Origin: Gari tellinella
Taxonomy: Eukaryota > Mollusca > Bivalvia > Cardiida > Psammobiidae
Assembly (NCBI GenBank): GCA_922989275.2
Contig: OV277861.1
Location: forward strand, 24,086,479-24,150,478
DNA: 64,000 nucleotides
Direction of reading: 5' to 3'
In this document: positions 36,001 to 47,600 of the stretch, piece after piece
Layout: every line of letters begins with the position of its first letter
Position numbering within the stretch: the first letter of the stretch is position 1
Position numbers and translations under genes: made by a program
Notes under the pieces: model-generated
What the model saw: only the letters and a program-made list of their open reading frames with translations
The model's database searches: none
Told to the model about the DNA's origin: nothing

Positions 36001-39000
36001 AAGCTGCCAGTTAAAATATGATTGACAGGTAATATATTCAGGTACAGCTTAAAGCAGGAAAAAGTAACACAGACAGCTCCTTTAGCAACTTTCTGCATTA
36101 CATTCTTTTGCCCTGCATTAACTGGATCTTCTCATGCATTATCACTGAGTGGTAACTTTTAAACACATTACCCCATAGCCTGTTTCTAGTTTTGGAGACA
36201 TGTGGTTACTTAAAGCAGTTTGAAAGTAAAGCAGAATGTGCCTTAAGGTGCATTCTGCTTTACTTTCAACCTACTTTAAGCTACCATCTGGTAGGATATA
36301 GGAAATATTTCATCTGTTGCACATTCATTACTGTACAAAAATGGAACTGTTTTCTTCTGTGGATACATAAATTGAAGGCGTAAAAATAAGGTGTATTTAT
36401 GGGGTAATGGGTTAACACAGGTTTATCTTTCTAAAAATGAAGAAGACAGTTTGTACATGTATATAATTATAAAGACCAAATTTTTATCAATAGAAAGGCT
36501 AAGATTAATTTCGTCTCTGAATCAATCTGACTGCATGTCCTTATAAATAATTCTGTTATATTTAGAAAAAACGTGCAAAAAAACTATCGACAAGTCTTAG
36601 AGTATTGAAGTAAAACCACTTTTACTTGTCACACAATGACGGATTTCTCAACAAATAATCTATTTGCTAAAGTTAGGGCTATAACTGTTCGTGATCAAAA
36701 AGTAGGATTTATTAATGACATGACTCTACACGTACTTGATTTTGATCTTAACCCATTCACTGTCATTTGCTTTAATCAATTGATGTCTGCTTTTATTTCT
36801 CTAATTCAAATATAAGGTTACTGTAACCCATTGCTTTTAACCCTTAGCCCGCCAAATAAATTGTCGTCTGCTATATTTCTCGTCTGCTTCAAGTTTCAAA
36901 GTGCTTCAAAGTTGCTCAAAATTGCTGAAAATGTTGTCCGAGTGTCAAACAGCTTGGATCCGGATGAGACGCCGAGTTACTCGGCGTCTCATCCGGATCC
37001 AAGCTGTTTGCATATGGAGCTATAGTCGTGAGTGGCAGGCTAAGGGTTAATTTATTCCTCACTAGGCGCATTCTGCTTTAAGTGGTCACCTGTTTTCAAA
37101 ACTAATAACACTGGCTATGTATGGTTTAATGGGTGAAATAGTATTCCCTCTTAAGAAAATGAGTTTGCAGTCTTATAGACAGGTGCCCACTCAATGCAAG
37201 ACAAATGTAAAGCAGAAAGCTCCTATTAAATATTACTGCATTACATTTAACTACAATCAATTTAACCCATTACTCTTTCAATATACCTTTTCACACCTTT
37301 AATTTATTCCTCTACTCCACTTAAGCAAATATTTCCACTTTATACAGCCATAAAGATGCACAATAAGAAATAGTTTCTATATCCTAGAATGATGGCTGAA
37401 ACATCATTCTGCTTTACTTTCAGCCTGCTTAAGCAGACACTTTCCTAATGTATGAATATTCAGTGGGTGCATTAATATTGTTTTGAATAAAAGCTTAAAC
37501 ATAATTCTGCTTTACTTTCAGCCTGCTTAAGCAGACACTTTCCTAATGTATGAATATTCAGTGGGTGCATTAATCTTGTTTTGAATAAAGACTGTCTGCA
37601 TTCATATTTTTATGCCCCCGGCATCGACAGATGCGGGAGCATATAGTAATTGTCCTGTCCGTCCGTCCGTCCTTCCGTCCGTCCGTCCTTCCGTCCTTCC
37701 GTCCGTCCGTAACCAGGTTAAGTAGATTTTACCGTTTCGTCTAGCATCAACACCTCTTATTCAAATGCTTAGATACTTATACAGTTGTTACCTTGGACCA
37801 TTCCCTAGCCACCAATAATATCCAACCTTGATTTTGACCTTGACCTTGACCTAATTTGGACTTAGAATATTTTGAATGGGCTATTTCTTGGTTAACTAGA
37901 TTTTACCGTTTCGTCTAGCATCAACACTACTTACTACAATGCTTCTATACTTATACAGTTATTGCCTTTGACCATTACCAACCCACCAGTAATACCCAAG
38001 CTCAGTTTGACCTTGACCTTGACCTAATTTGGACTTAGAAAAGATTAAGAAAATATTGTCAAGGATGCCACCGGGGGCATAAGCGTTTATTGAACGCGCA
38101 GTCTTGTTTTAATAAAGACTGTCTGCATTCATATTGTTTTGAATAAAGACTGTCTGCATTGATATTGTTTTGAATAAAGACTGTCTGCATTGATATTGTT
38201 TTGAATAAAGACTGTATGTATTCATATTGTTTTAAATAAAGACTGTATGCATTCATATTGTTTTGAATAAAGACTGCCTGCATTCATATTGTTTTGAATA
38301 AAAACTGTCTGCATTGATATTGTTTTGAATAAAGACTGTCTGCATTGATATTGTTTTGAATAAAGACTGTCTGCATTGATATTGTTTTGAATAAAGACTG
38401 TCTGCATTGATATTGTTTTGAATAAAGACTGTCTGCATTAATATTGTTTTGAATAAAGACTGTATGTATTCATAATGTTTTGAATAAAGGCTGTCTGCAT
38501 TAATAATGTTTTGAATAAAGACTGTAATGTATTCATATTGTTTTAAATAAAGACTGCATGCATTCATATTGTTTTGAATAAAGACTGTCTGCATTCATAT
38601 TGTTTTGAATAAAGACTGTCTGCATTAATATTGTTTTGAATAAAGACTGTAACTATGTATTCATATTGTTTTGAATAAAGACTGTCTGCATTAATATTGT
38701 TTTGAATAAAGACTGTATGTATTCATATTGTTTTGAATAAAGGCTGTCTGCATTTATATTGTTTTGAATAAAGACTGTATGAATTAATATTGTTTTGAAT
38801 TAATCACTTTCATCATAGAAGAAATTGTAACATAGCATATTTTTGCTCCATCCTCACAAACGGTTGCTTTAACCAATTCCCCCATACATACGACTTTTTA
38901 CTCCTTTGATACCGGTATATTATTCCAATGAATAAAACCATTAAAAGTCATGTACATGTATTATATTGTATATGCACCATAAGAAATATTTTCTATATCC

Positions 39001-42000
39001 TAGCAGCTAAAATCTTAAAGCAGACTGGAAGTAAAGCAGAATGCACCATAAGGAGCATTCTGCTTTACTTTCAACCTGCTTTAAGTTGTCACATGTCTTC
39101 AAAGCTAGAAACATGCAATGTCACTTGGAAATGGGTTAACTCATTACCATATAGCCTGTTCTAGATGGGAAGACATTGGACTACTTAAAGCAGCTTGGAA
39201 GTAAAGCAGACTGCACCTGCTTTATCAAGCTTTTTTTTTTGTTACCATCAGTAGGATAAAAGTATGTTTATGATAGATCTACATATTCATAGTTGTAATA
39301 CTATAAAGTAGAATTATTTTCTACAGTATAGGAATACATTAAATGCATTAACTGTGCATTTATGGAGAAAATTGGCCTTAAATAATGGGTTAAAGCAAGC
39401 AGAAAGGAAAGCACAAATACACATACTGAGATTTCTGCTTTATTTTCAGCCTTATTTATTTTGCAGTAATCTGTAATAAACACTGAACACAAACAATAGT
39501 AGTAACAGATAGCTGCTACCTGTAACTGATATTTCAAACATTTATAGAACTACAATCCCCAGCTCCTTACCTTTCAATTCAATCTCAATTCCAATCCCTC
39601 AGAATTTACAGTATTAATTATGTAATTCACAAATAACAAAAACAACAACTGCCCTTAAAGCAAATTTTTTTGTTTTCCTGTAGGTGGAAATCACAGTACA
39701 AGAGCCCTTACTATCGATAATCACACATGCGTGAAATTATTCGTGCTTTTCAACAACATGCTCTATTCAGGTTTTGGCAAACCGCCTTGGATTAATATTG
39801 CAAAATTTTCAAAACATATATGCATACACCTTTACACACAACAAGTTAGGACAGGACACTTGCTTAATTATTTATAGAGAATTAACATAGCCTACCCGAC
39901 CTCCTTTGTATAGCCTGTACCCAATACTTAGTAGTTTGCCAATAATACCATATACAGTCAAACTTGTATTAAATAGCCATTAAAAAGACCATTAATAAGT
40001 AGCTTTTATTACATGTAGCAGCTTAATGCAGGACACAAGTAAAGCAGAAAGCTCCTAAAGGAGCTTTCTGCTTAACTTTTGTCCTGCATTAAGCATTCAC
40101 CTGTGTTAAGAGCCTAAGTAGGTTTCTGTGTTTCTTTAATAATGACAGTTTACAAGTTTGACTGTGAATAGTTATTTTATAAAATCTGCTCAATAATATT
40201 GACTGGTTCCCGGTAAATTGTCAGGTCCTTCCACTTTGAAATCAATTAACTACAAAACAAATGGGACTCATTTACTTAAATAACTCCATCATCATTATTG
40301 GCTTTATTTTAGGCAATGTTTATACACGTTTCATGTGTTGCCATGAAAACCAATGTATCTTAAAATAGAATCAAGGGAAATAACTCCCCATTACATGATA
40401 ATTTAAGTAGGAAACTCTAGTCAAAGTTATCTCCCATGATAACTTGTGCACAGAACACCTTTCTTACAAGCAAACACTTTAACTTGTTAATAAATATAAC
40501 GCATTGTTCCATATCTAAGAATGAATATAAACCTCAAGTGAAACTGTAGTAGCTATATATATATCAATACATATATCTAACTTGTATTTTCAAACAGTTT
40601 GGGGCTAGATCTTAATTCAAACATTGAGTAACACAATATCTGATCAGGGTCAAAGCCGTGCAGTGCATGTATAAATCTGCCTGCTTTAGGCTAATTGCAT
40701 GGCTGCCATTTCTACCGATATTCCCGAAATCTTCGGATTTTTCTGAATTTCACTGGACCTACAGATTTTTCCAAAATCTTTGGATTTCTGCTCTTCACTT
40801 TTAAAAATGGGATTTTTATGCGTTTTCTACATCAGAAATATTGATGTGGGTGTCAAACATTTTATATCCAGATGAAACGCCACGTTACGCAGCATCTGAT
40901 AAAGATTTAATCTGTTTGCATAATCATGTTAGTGTTATAGAGATCGACTTACAGCAAAAGGGTTAAAGTTACGATTCCTAAAATCCCGCATGAAAATTTG
41001 GAAATCTTAGGAATTTATTTTAGCAATTTATGGTAGCCCTGTAATTGGACATTCCAGAAAGAGGGAAGCGGATACAGAGGAAACCAGGTGATGCCTTACT
41101 CTTTTTTCGACAGAGCCCCTCTGTTTCTTTAATACATGCCCAGTGTATAGGACTGATACATGGTACCTTTGTTTAAAGTCTAATCTGAAGAACTTCTATA
41201 AGTTTGTTTCATACATAAGTCAAATCATGAAGTCAGGCCCAGTGCTTATAAAGCATTTGAGTTGAGTCTGATTTTGAGTTGAGTCTGAGTGCTTTCTCAA
41301 ATGTTTAAGAACGATTTCAGACTCATCTCAAATGCTTTATAAGCATGGACCGAGGCTAAAGTAAACTAGATAGCCATTTTCACATACCTTTATATCTAGC
41401 ACTCCAGTCTTGTACAGTGGAAGTTTTGTCAGGTCGACGAAGTAGCAGAGCACCAATAGAAGCACAACCAGCAATGCCACACACCCATACAGCCATGTCC
41501 TACTACTCTTTGTCTGTAAATGATAGGATATACTAGGGAATTGAGGCTCGTTGTCCAAGGTTTAACTCTTTACATGCTGGGAAATTGTTTGTATGTAACA
41601 TTTGTCACCTGCTAATTTGTTGTCATCTGCTACTTTTCTAAAAGCAGAATTTTTAGAAATTGTATTTAAGATAGAATTATATATAAAACAAGAGCCCCAT
41701 GGGGCATATGTCGCTCACCTGAGAATAGCTGTACATCAAAATGGAGATAATGATTTATGTCCAGGACGGGGTCATTTTTTACCCGAGGGGCATAATTTGA
41801 ACAATCTTGAGGACCTGTAGATGATGCTATGTTCCAAATATCTAAGATCAGGGTACTAGGGTTCTAGACAAGAAGATTTTTTTTAAGTTTCCATTGAAAA
41901 AATCTATTTTTAGCTCCTGTGACCTACATATGCAACAGACTGGAACCATTTGAACAAAATAGATAAAGGACATCTAGAAGTAACACCATGCCGAATATCA

Positions 42001-45000
42001 AAGCTCTGGCTATATTAGCTTCAGAAAATAAGACGTTTGAAAACTGTGACCCCCCGGAGTGGGGCTAATTTTGACCCCAGGGGCATAATTTGTACAAACT
42101 TGATAGAGGACCTGTAGATGATATGCAATCGACCAGAACCATTTGAACCTTATTGGTATAGGACATCTAAAAGTGTCACCATGCCAGATATCAAAACTCT
42201 GGCCATATTAGTTTCAGAGGAGAAGACGTTTGAAAATTTCACTATATAACTCTATGTTAAACTGTGACCCCCCGGGCGGGGCCAATTTTGACCCCAGGGG
42301 CATAGTTTATAGTTTGATAGAGGACCTGTAGATGATGCTATGTGACAAATGTCTAAGATCTGGCCCTTGTAGTTTCAGACAAGAAGATTTTTTAAGATTT
42401 CCTTATTTTTTCACTTGGTTGCCATGGCAACCAGAGTTCTACATTGTTTTTAATTCTTTGAACAATTTTGAAAGAACTTGACCCAAGGAACATTCGTGTA
42501 AAGTTTGGTTGAAATCTTTTCAGCGGTATATGAGGAGATGTCATTTGAAGCAATTGTTAAAGACAACAATGACTGTATAAAGTGAAATTATTTTCTTCTG
42601 TGGAAGAATAAATTAAAGACATAAAAAGGAATATGTATGGGTTAAGGCCTTTCGCTACCGGAAGTCGATCTTGCGGGCGAGCGGATATGCGTCTGGACGA
42701 CACAGACTTTTTTCGTACGTGTTTATACTAGAAAATTTATATAAAGGAAATGTTGATACGAATTAGTATAATCCTTCATAGCGCAGTTAGTATAGTGGTT
42801 GACTATAGTGGTTGACTAGCAATCCAAAGGTCATAGGTTCGAGACCCATCCGATCCAAATATTTTTTTTAAGTGTCCGATTTATTGACTTGTCAATCCAT
42901 AACGCAGTAATCAAGAGACATGTTATGTTTAGTCTTCGTTGATTAGTACTAGTGATGTTTACGGTCCAAGTATATGTCCACCTACCTGTACGTTTTAGTT
43001 TAATGACTTACAAGTCAATTAAATCGGTATACATGTAAACGATTTGATCGAACTATAAAGCCACACCTTGAAGCTTAGCAATACGCTAACCTTTTCAAGA
43101 TCGATATTGCCCATTATAATTATGTTCAAACAATATAATAAACCTTGTATGCAAGTCCATGAATAAATAATAATGCATTTTAATGACAAAGTTTTAATTC
43201 TAAGGTAGGTAACTGTATCTAAACAACAAATATCCCATATTTTAATAAGAAAATATGTTATTACAACAAATCCTGACTGTAATATTTTCTAATTTTTTCA
43301 GACTGACTAGTTCATCAACCATATATTTGAATAAAATGACAATAAATATACATTGAATGAGTCAGTTTTTTGTAATTCAATTTTTTAGCATTTTGCAAAA
43401 TTTAAATAGCTGACAACATCTTTCTGAACACCTTTATTCAAAATGTTTTTAGCTTTTCTTGTAATGAATGTTGTGGACTACTTGTTGGGCGAGAATTATA
43501 GTCACTAGCTTTATTCATTTTTAAGAAAAATAAAATCATCAAAATTCTAGGTTTTTGCATGGAGGAAGCATGGAGGAAGTATACCCTGGAGAAGTATCCG
43601 GCCGGCTCGCGATTTATCTTGTCGTCCAAAATCGGTCAATCAGCGGCGCTCGCTGGCGGCTAGAAAACAACGTTTTTCCGAAAGTTAGGTGTTAATAGAA
43701 ATGCTTTTAATGTCATCTTTTCGTTATAAATTTTAATACAGATGTTTTATATAGAGGATAACTGTTTTTTTCAGTGTAAGATCGAAATTTAATCCATTGA
43801 GTGAACATCAGACGTTATATTTTCACGAGTGGCGAAGCCACGAGTGAAAATATAACAGTCTGATGTTCACGAAATGGATTAAATTCGATCTTACACTGAA
43901 AAAACACAGTTATTCTATTTATTTATGCTTTTAAGCCACTTTTTAAACGAAATTGTTTAAAAATTGAAAGCGAACGGATATTATTTATCCCGTGTTGAGC
44001 CCCACGTTTTATGTCGAACACATGAGCGTGACAGTTGGCGGTATAATGACGTCACTCGTTGCTCCCGAGTTTGGATTCGTGCTCTTCCGGTGAGTAGTTC
44101 GCGACAAATCGGACTGCCGGAATTTAACGATAAGACACGATTGACTACGATTCTTGGGGAGCCCTACGGGGAAAATTCATAATAAAAAGCGATTGGTGAT
44201 AATCCACTGCAGTGGATTACCAAGTGATCATCCACTGCTATTTCGTGGTAATCCACCGAAAAGCATAAATAATAGACAATAATCTTACGCGTAGTACAAA
44301 ATTTGAGGCGATAGCTTATAAATTGTTAGTTTAGTGAGGTTTTGAAAATGAGAGAAAAACGTATTTTTTCGTTTACCTACGAAGTTTGGTGTTTAATAGA
44401 AATGCTTTTAATGTCATCTTTTCATTATAAATTTTAATACAGATGTTTTATTAGACAATGATCTTACGCGTAGTACAAAATTTGAGGCGATAGCTTATAA
44501 ATTGTTAGTATAGTGAGGTTTTGAAAATGAGAGAAAAACGTATTTTTTCGTTTACCTACGAAGTTTGGTGTTAATAGAAATGCTTTTAATGTCATCTTTT
44601 CATTATAAATTTTAATACAGATGTTTTATTAGACAATGATCTTACGCGTAGTACACAATTTGAGGCGATAGCTTCTAAATTGTTAGTATAGTGAGGTTTT
44701 GAAAATGAGAGAAAAACGTATTTTTTCGTTTACCTACGAAGTTTGGTGTTAATAGAAATGCTTTTAATATCATCTTTTCGTTATAAATTTTAATACAGAT
44801 GTTTTATTAGACCATGATCTTACGCGTAGTACAAAATTTGAGGCGATAGCTTATAAATTGTTAGTAAAGTGAGGTTTTGAAAATGAGAGAAAAACGTATT
44901 TTTTCGTTTACCTACTAAGCTTGTGTGTGTCTATATTTCTCTGCCACTGTCTGTTTGCCTCTTGTCTGTCTCTCTGTCTGTCTGTTTTTCTCTTATCTCT

Positions 45001-47569
45001 GTCTGTCAGTCTCTCGCTTCTTCTTTTCTGTCTCCATCTTTCTGTATGAATGTCTGTCTGTCTGTCTGTCTCTCTGATGATCCTCATGCGGAGAAAAGAT
45101 AAAATGTGTCATAAAGAGCTTAATTTGAAAAAGGGGTAAACTATATTTCAAGAGACATACTCTATGAATCCGACATTTTTGCAGCCTGGTCTGGATTACA
45201 ACTGTTTGCAATTGCAATAGTCATCATGTTACTGGTATTCAGTAATGAGAGGGTTAATCCAGTCATCAACCAAACCAGGTGCATTGATGTTGGGTTTTTT
45301 TTTCTTTTTTTTTTTTCAATTCAATTCTATTATCTTTATTTTTTGTGATTTGTATAATATATAAAAATCATGCTGTTACAGAAGTCAAAAACACATGTTC
45401 AAGTTACACACACGGGTAGCATTGATCTTTTTTATTAAAGAGGAAACCCCCTGGTGTCCAGTTCCCTAACAAGCACTTCATAGATAATCGGCATGTTCAA
45501 GAAGCATGGACTTCATGCTGGGAGAGTTTTATGACGCTTATAAATGGCCTGCTAAGTGTGTAGGGTTACGTAATGTGTCACATTCCTTTGTGATGTGTAA
45601 TATGGTAGACATGTAGTTTACAGATGAATAGCCCTAGTTCATTATTTAACCACAATTTCTTGATGATTTTATTCTTAAATAAACGTCTATTACCTTTGTA
45701 GGTCATCATTACTTTTTTCGCTTCAAGAAAACCCCTGGTATTTTTACAACCGAAAGATAAGTGTCACGGCTTTATATCAAGACCTTTTTTTAATATATAT
45801 ATATATATATCGGACGAAAATTATGGATTAAATTCAAGTTTTTGAAACGGGACGTTGTATTTATTTCGCGATCGCCTGCTCTCGTTTATCGACTATTTCA
45901 TTTGGCAATCGCTCTTTAACTCGCCATAAAATTTGTTGATTTCAAAAATAAACACTGGCATTTTCTACAACTGAAAGAAAAATATCTTAGCTGTCCTTTA
46001 AGACCATTGTTATGGAAATCGGCCTAAAACTGAGGATTTTATGAAAGGTTTTGTAACAGGGCGTGATATATATTTTTATCGGCAAATTCATTTGGTAACC
46101 GCTCTTTAACTCGCCATAAAAATGATCAATGTAAAAATTAGATTATGTTATTTTCACAAGTGAAAGATAAATATCTTAGCCTTCTTTTAAGATCATTATA
46201 ATGAAAATCGGGTAAAAATTAAGGATTTTATGTAACTTAAACTAACAGTAGGTAACCATTCAACACGATAAAAAACGCGATAGCCCGCTATCGGCGTACC
46301 GGTGCAGTTGAATTATCGATCGATTAAGCGTTATCGCGCATACAGGTATTGGACGACAACATTTTCGGGAAAATGCAGATTTGTGTATATGATTCTTCTC
46401 CAGGGTATACTTCCTCCGGGTATACTTCCTCCATGGTTTTTGTCAGAAAAAAGACCTTAAAGACAAACCACACGATAAATTTTGCCTATATTTACACACA
46501 TTGTTTCTTAGGCTATTATCATTCTTCATGAAAAGTTTCATAACAATCGTATGGAAACTACGCGCATATGCGAAGTACCTTAATAGGTTAATAAATATCA
46601 TTATTTACATTTTCTAAATATAAGAAACTATATGTAAATGAGTGGCAAATAGTTTGGATCCAGATTAGATGCAGCATTATGTGGCATCTGACCTGGATCC
46701 ATACTGTTTATGGCCAAGAATTAATTGTGGACTGATAGACAGAAAGATAAACAAACAAACAAAACACAAACAAACAAACAGACAGACCAAAAGTAATATG
46801 CCTCGAACTAAGTTGTGCTTGAGCATAAAATAGCAGACATCACTATCATTTCTGTTATGTATCTCAGTGACCTGAGTTCAGAGCTAGCTATGGGTCAGTT
46901 ATGCAACAGGAGACGGTCTCAAAGAGAAATGACTATTATCATGCTGAACTGTTGTCTGCTCCAAATGTTTGTATGTGAAATATGTAAAAAATAATAACTT
47001 ATATTTTCTAAATATAAGAAAATATGTAAATGAGTGGCAAATAGTTTAGATCCAGATTAGATGCAGCATTATGTGGCATCTGACCTGGATCCAAACTGTT
47101 TGCAAAAATGTTGCATTTAGTATAAGGGTAGCTTCTTAGCCTGGAAGATACAATGGGTCTGTATAAAAACGGATCATTAGAGAGTTTTTACTGTCAGACC
47201 TGCATCAAAAAGCACTGATATGGCCAGGGTTGAGTCAAATTTGACCCTAGGGTTTTGATTTTTTACAATTTTGAAAGTGATTTAGTAGAAGATACTATTC
47301 ATGCAATATCTAAGGTGTGGGAACAGTGGTTTTTTACAAAAAACTTGTTTAAAGTTTTTCACTTTTTTTAATAAATTTCAATAAGTAGTCCACCAATGAA
47401 TTTTATTTTAACAATTTCTGTAGAGAAGCATCCAAGGAACACCGTCAGCAATTTAGTTTTTCCCTCAAACTCGCGGTTTCAGAGGAGATGTCGCTTGAAG
47501 TAAATTTGAGCGGACTGACAGATGGACAGACGGACAGACGACGGACGGCGGGCGATCACAACAGCTCAC

Positions 47570-47600
<31 letters not shown>

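Larger units (their letters stand above)
42646..46579. mobile_element. 3.93-kb TTAA-flanked insertion, piggyBac-type target site
   Basis: TTAA at 42642-42645 and 46580-46583 is single in the empty copy at 61928-61931. Ends are GGCCTTTCGCTACCGG and, complemented, GGTACTTCGCATATGCG, weakly inverted. No transposase frame is visible, so it is non-autonomous or decayed. Contents: a tRNA-like sequence, a 178-bp satellite, a foldback and pyrimidine-rich simple sequence. Confidence 0.88.
41686..47596 (+). mobile_element. 2-kb hairpin-ended element, interrupted copy
   Basis: Starts ACAAGAGCCCCATGGGGCAT then ATGTCGCTCACCTGAG; ends AGCCTTCGGCTCAGGTGAGC TAA. Matches the inverted copy at 60921-62890 over its full length, including two inner family A hairpins and a B fragment, except for a 3.93-kb insertion at 42646-46579. 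Lies in NIPA intron 2. Confidence 0.88.

Noticed and set aside
38059..38594. Repeat peptides of the [17 protein letters not shown] type
   Set aside because: Translation of the 31-bp satellite.
38107..38802. CRISPR-like array
   Set aside because: Direct tandem units without spacers, in animal DNA.
41337..41558. Reading NIPA exon 3 as a first exon starting MDNEPQF
   Set aside because: The codon is TTG, not ATG, an in-frame TAA lies just upstream, and a good acceptor lies at 41515-41514.
43438..43629. 63-codon minus-strand frame in the 3.93-kb insertion as transposase
   Set aside because: No DDE or zinc-finger features; too short and overlaps the GGAGGAAG motif repeats.
41686..47596. Helitron assignment for the GGTGAGCTAA-ended elements
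   Set aside because: The hairpin followed by CTAA is suggestive, but hairpins occur at both ends and no clear 5' TC end or AT target was confirmed, so the class is left open.
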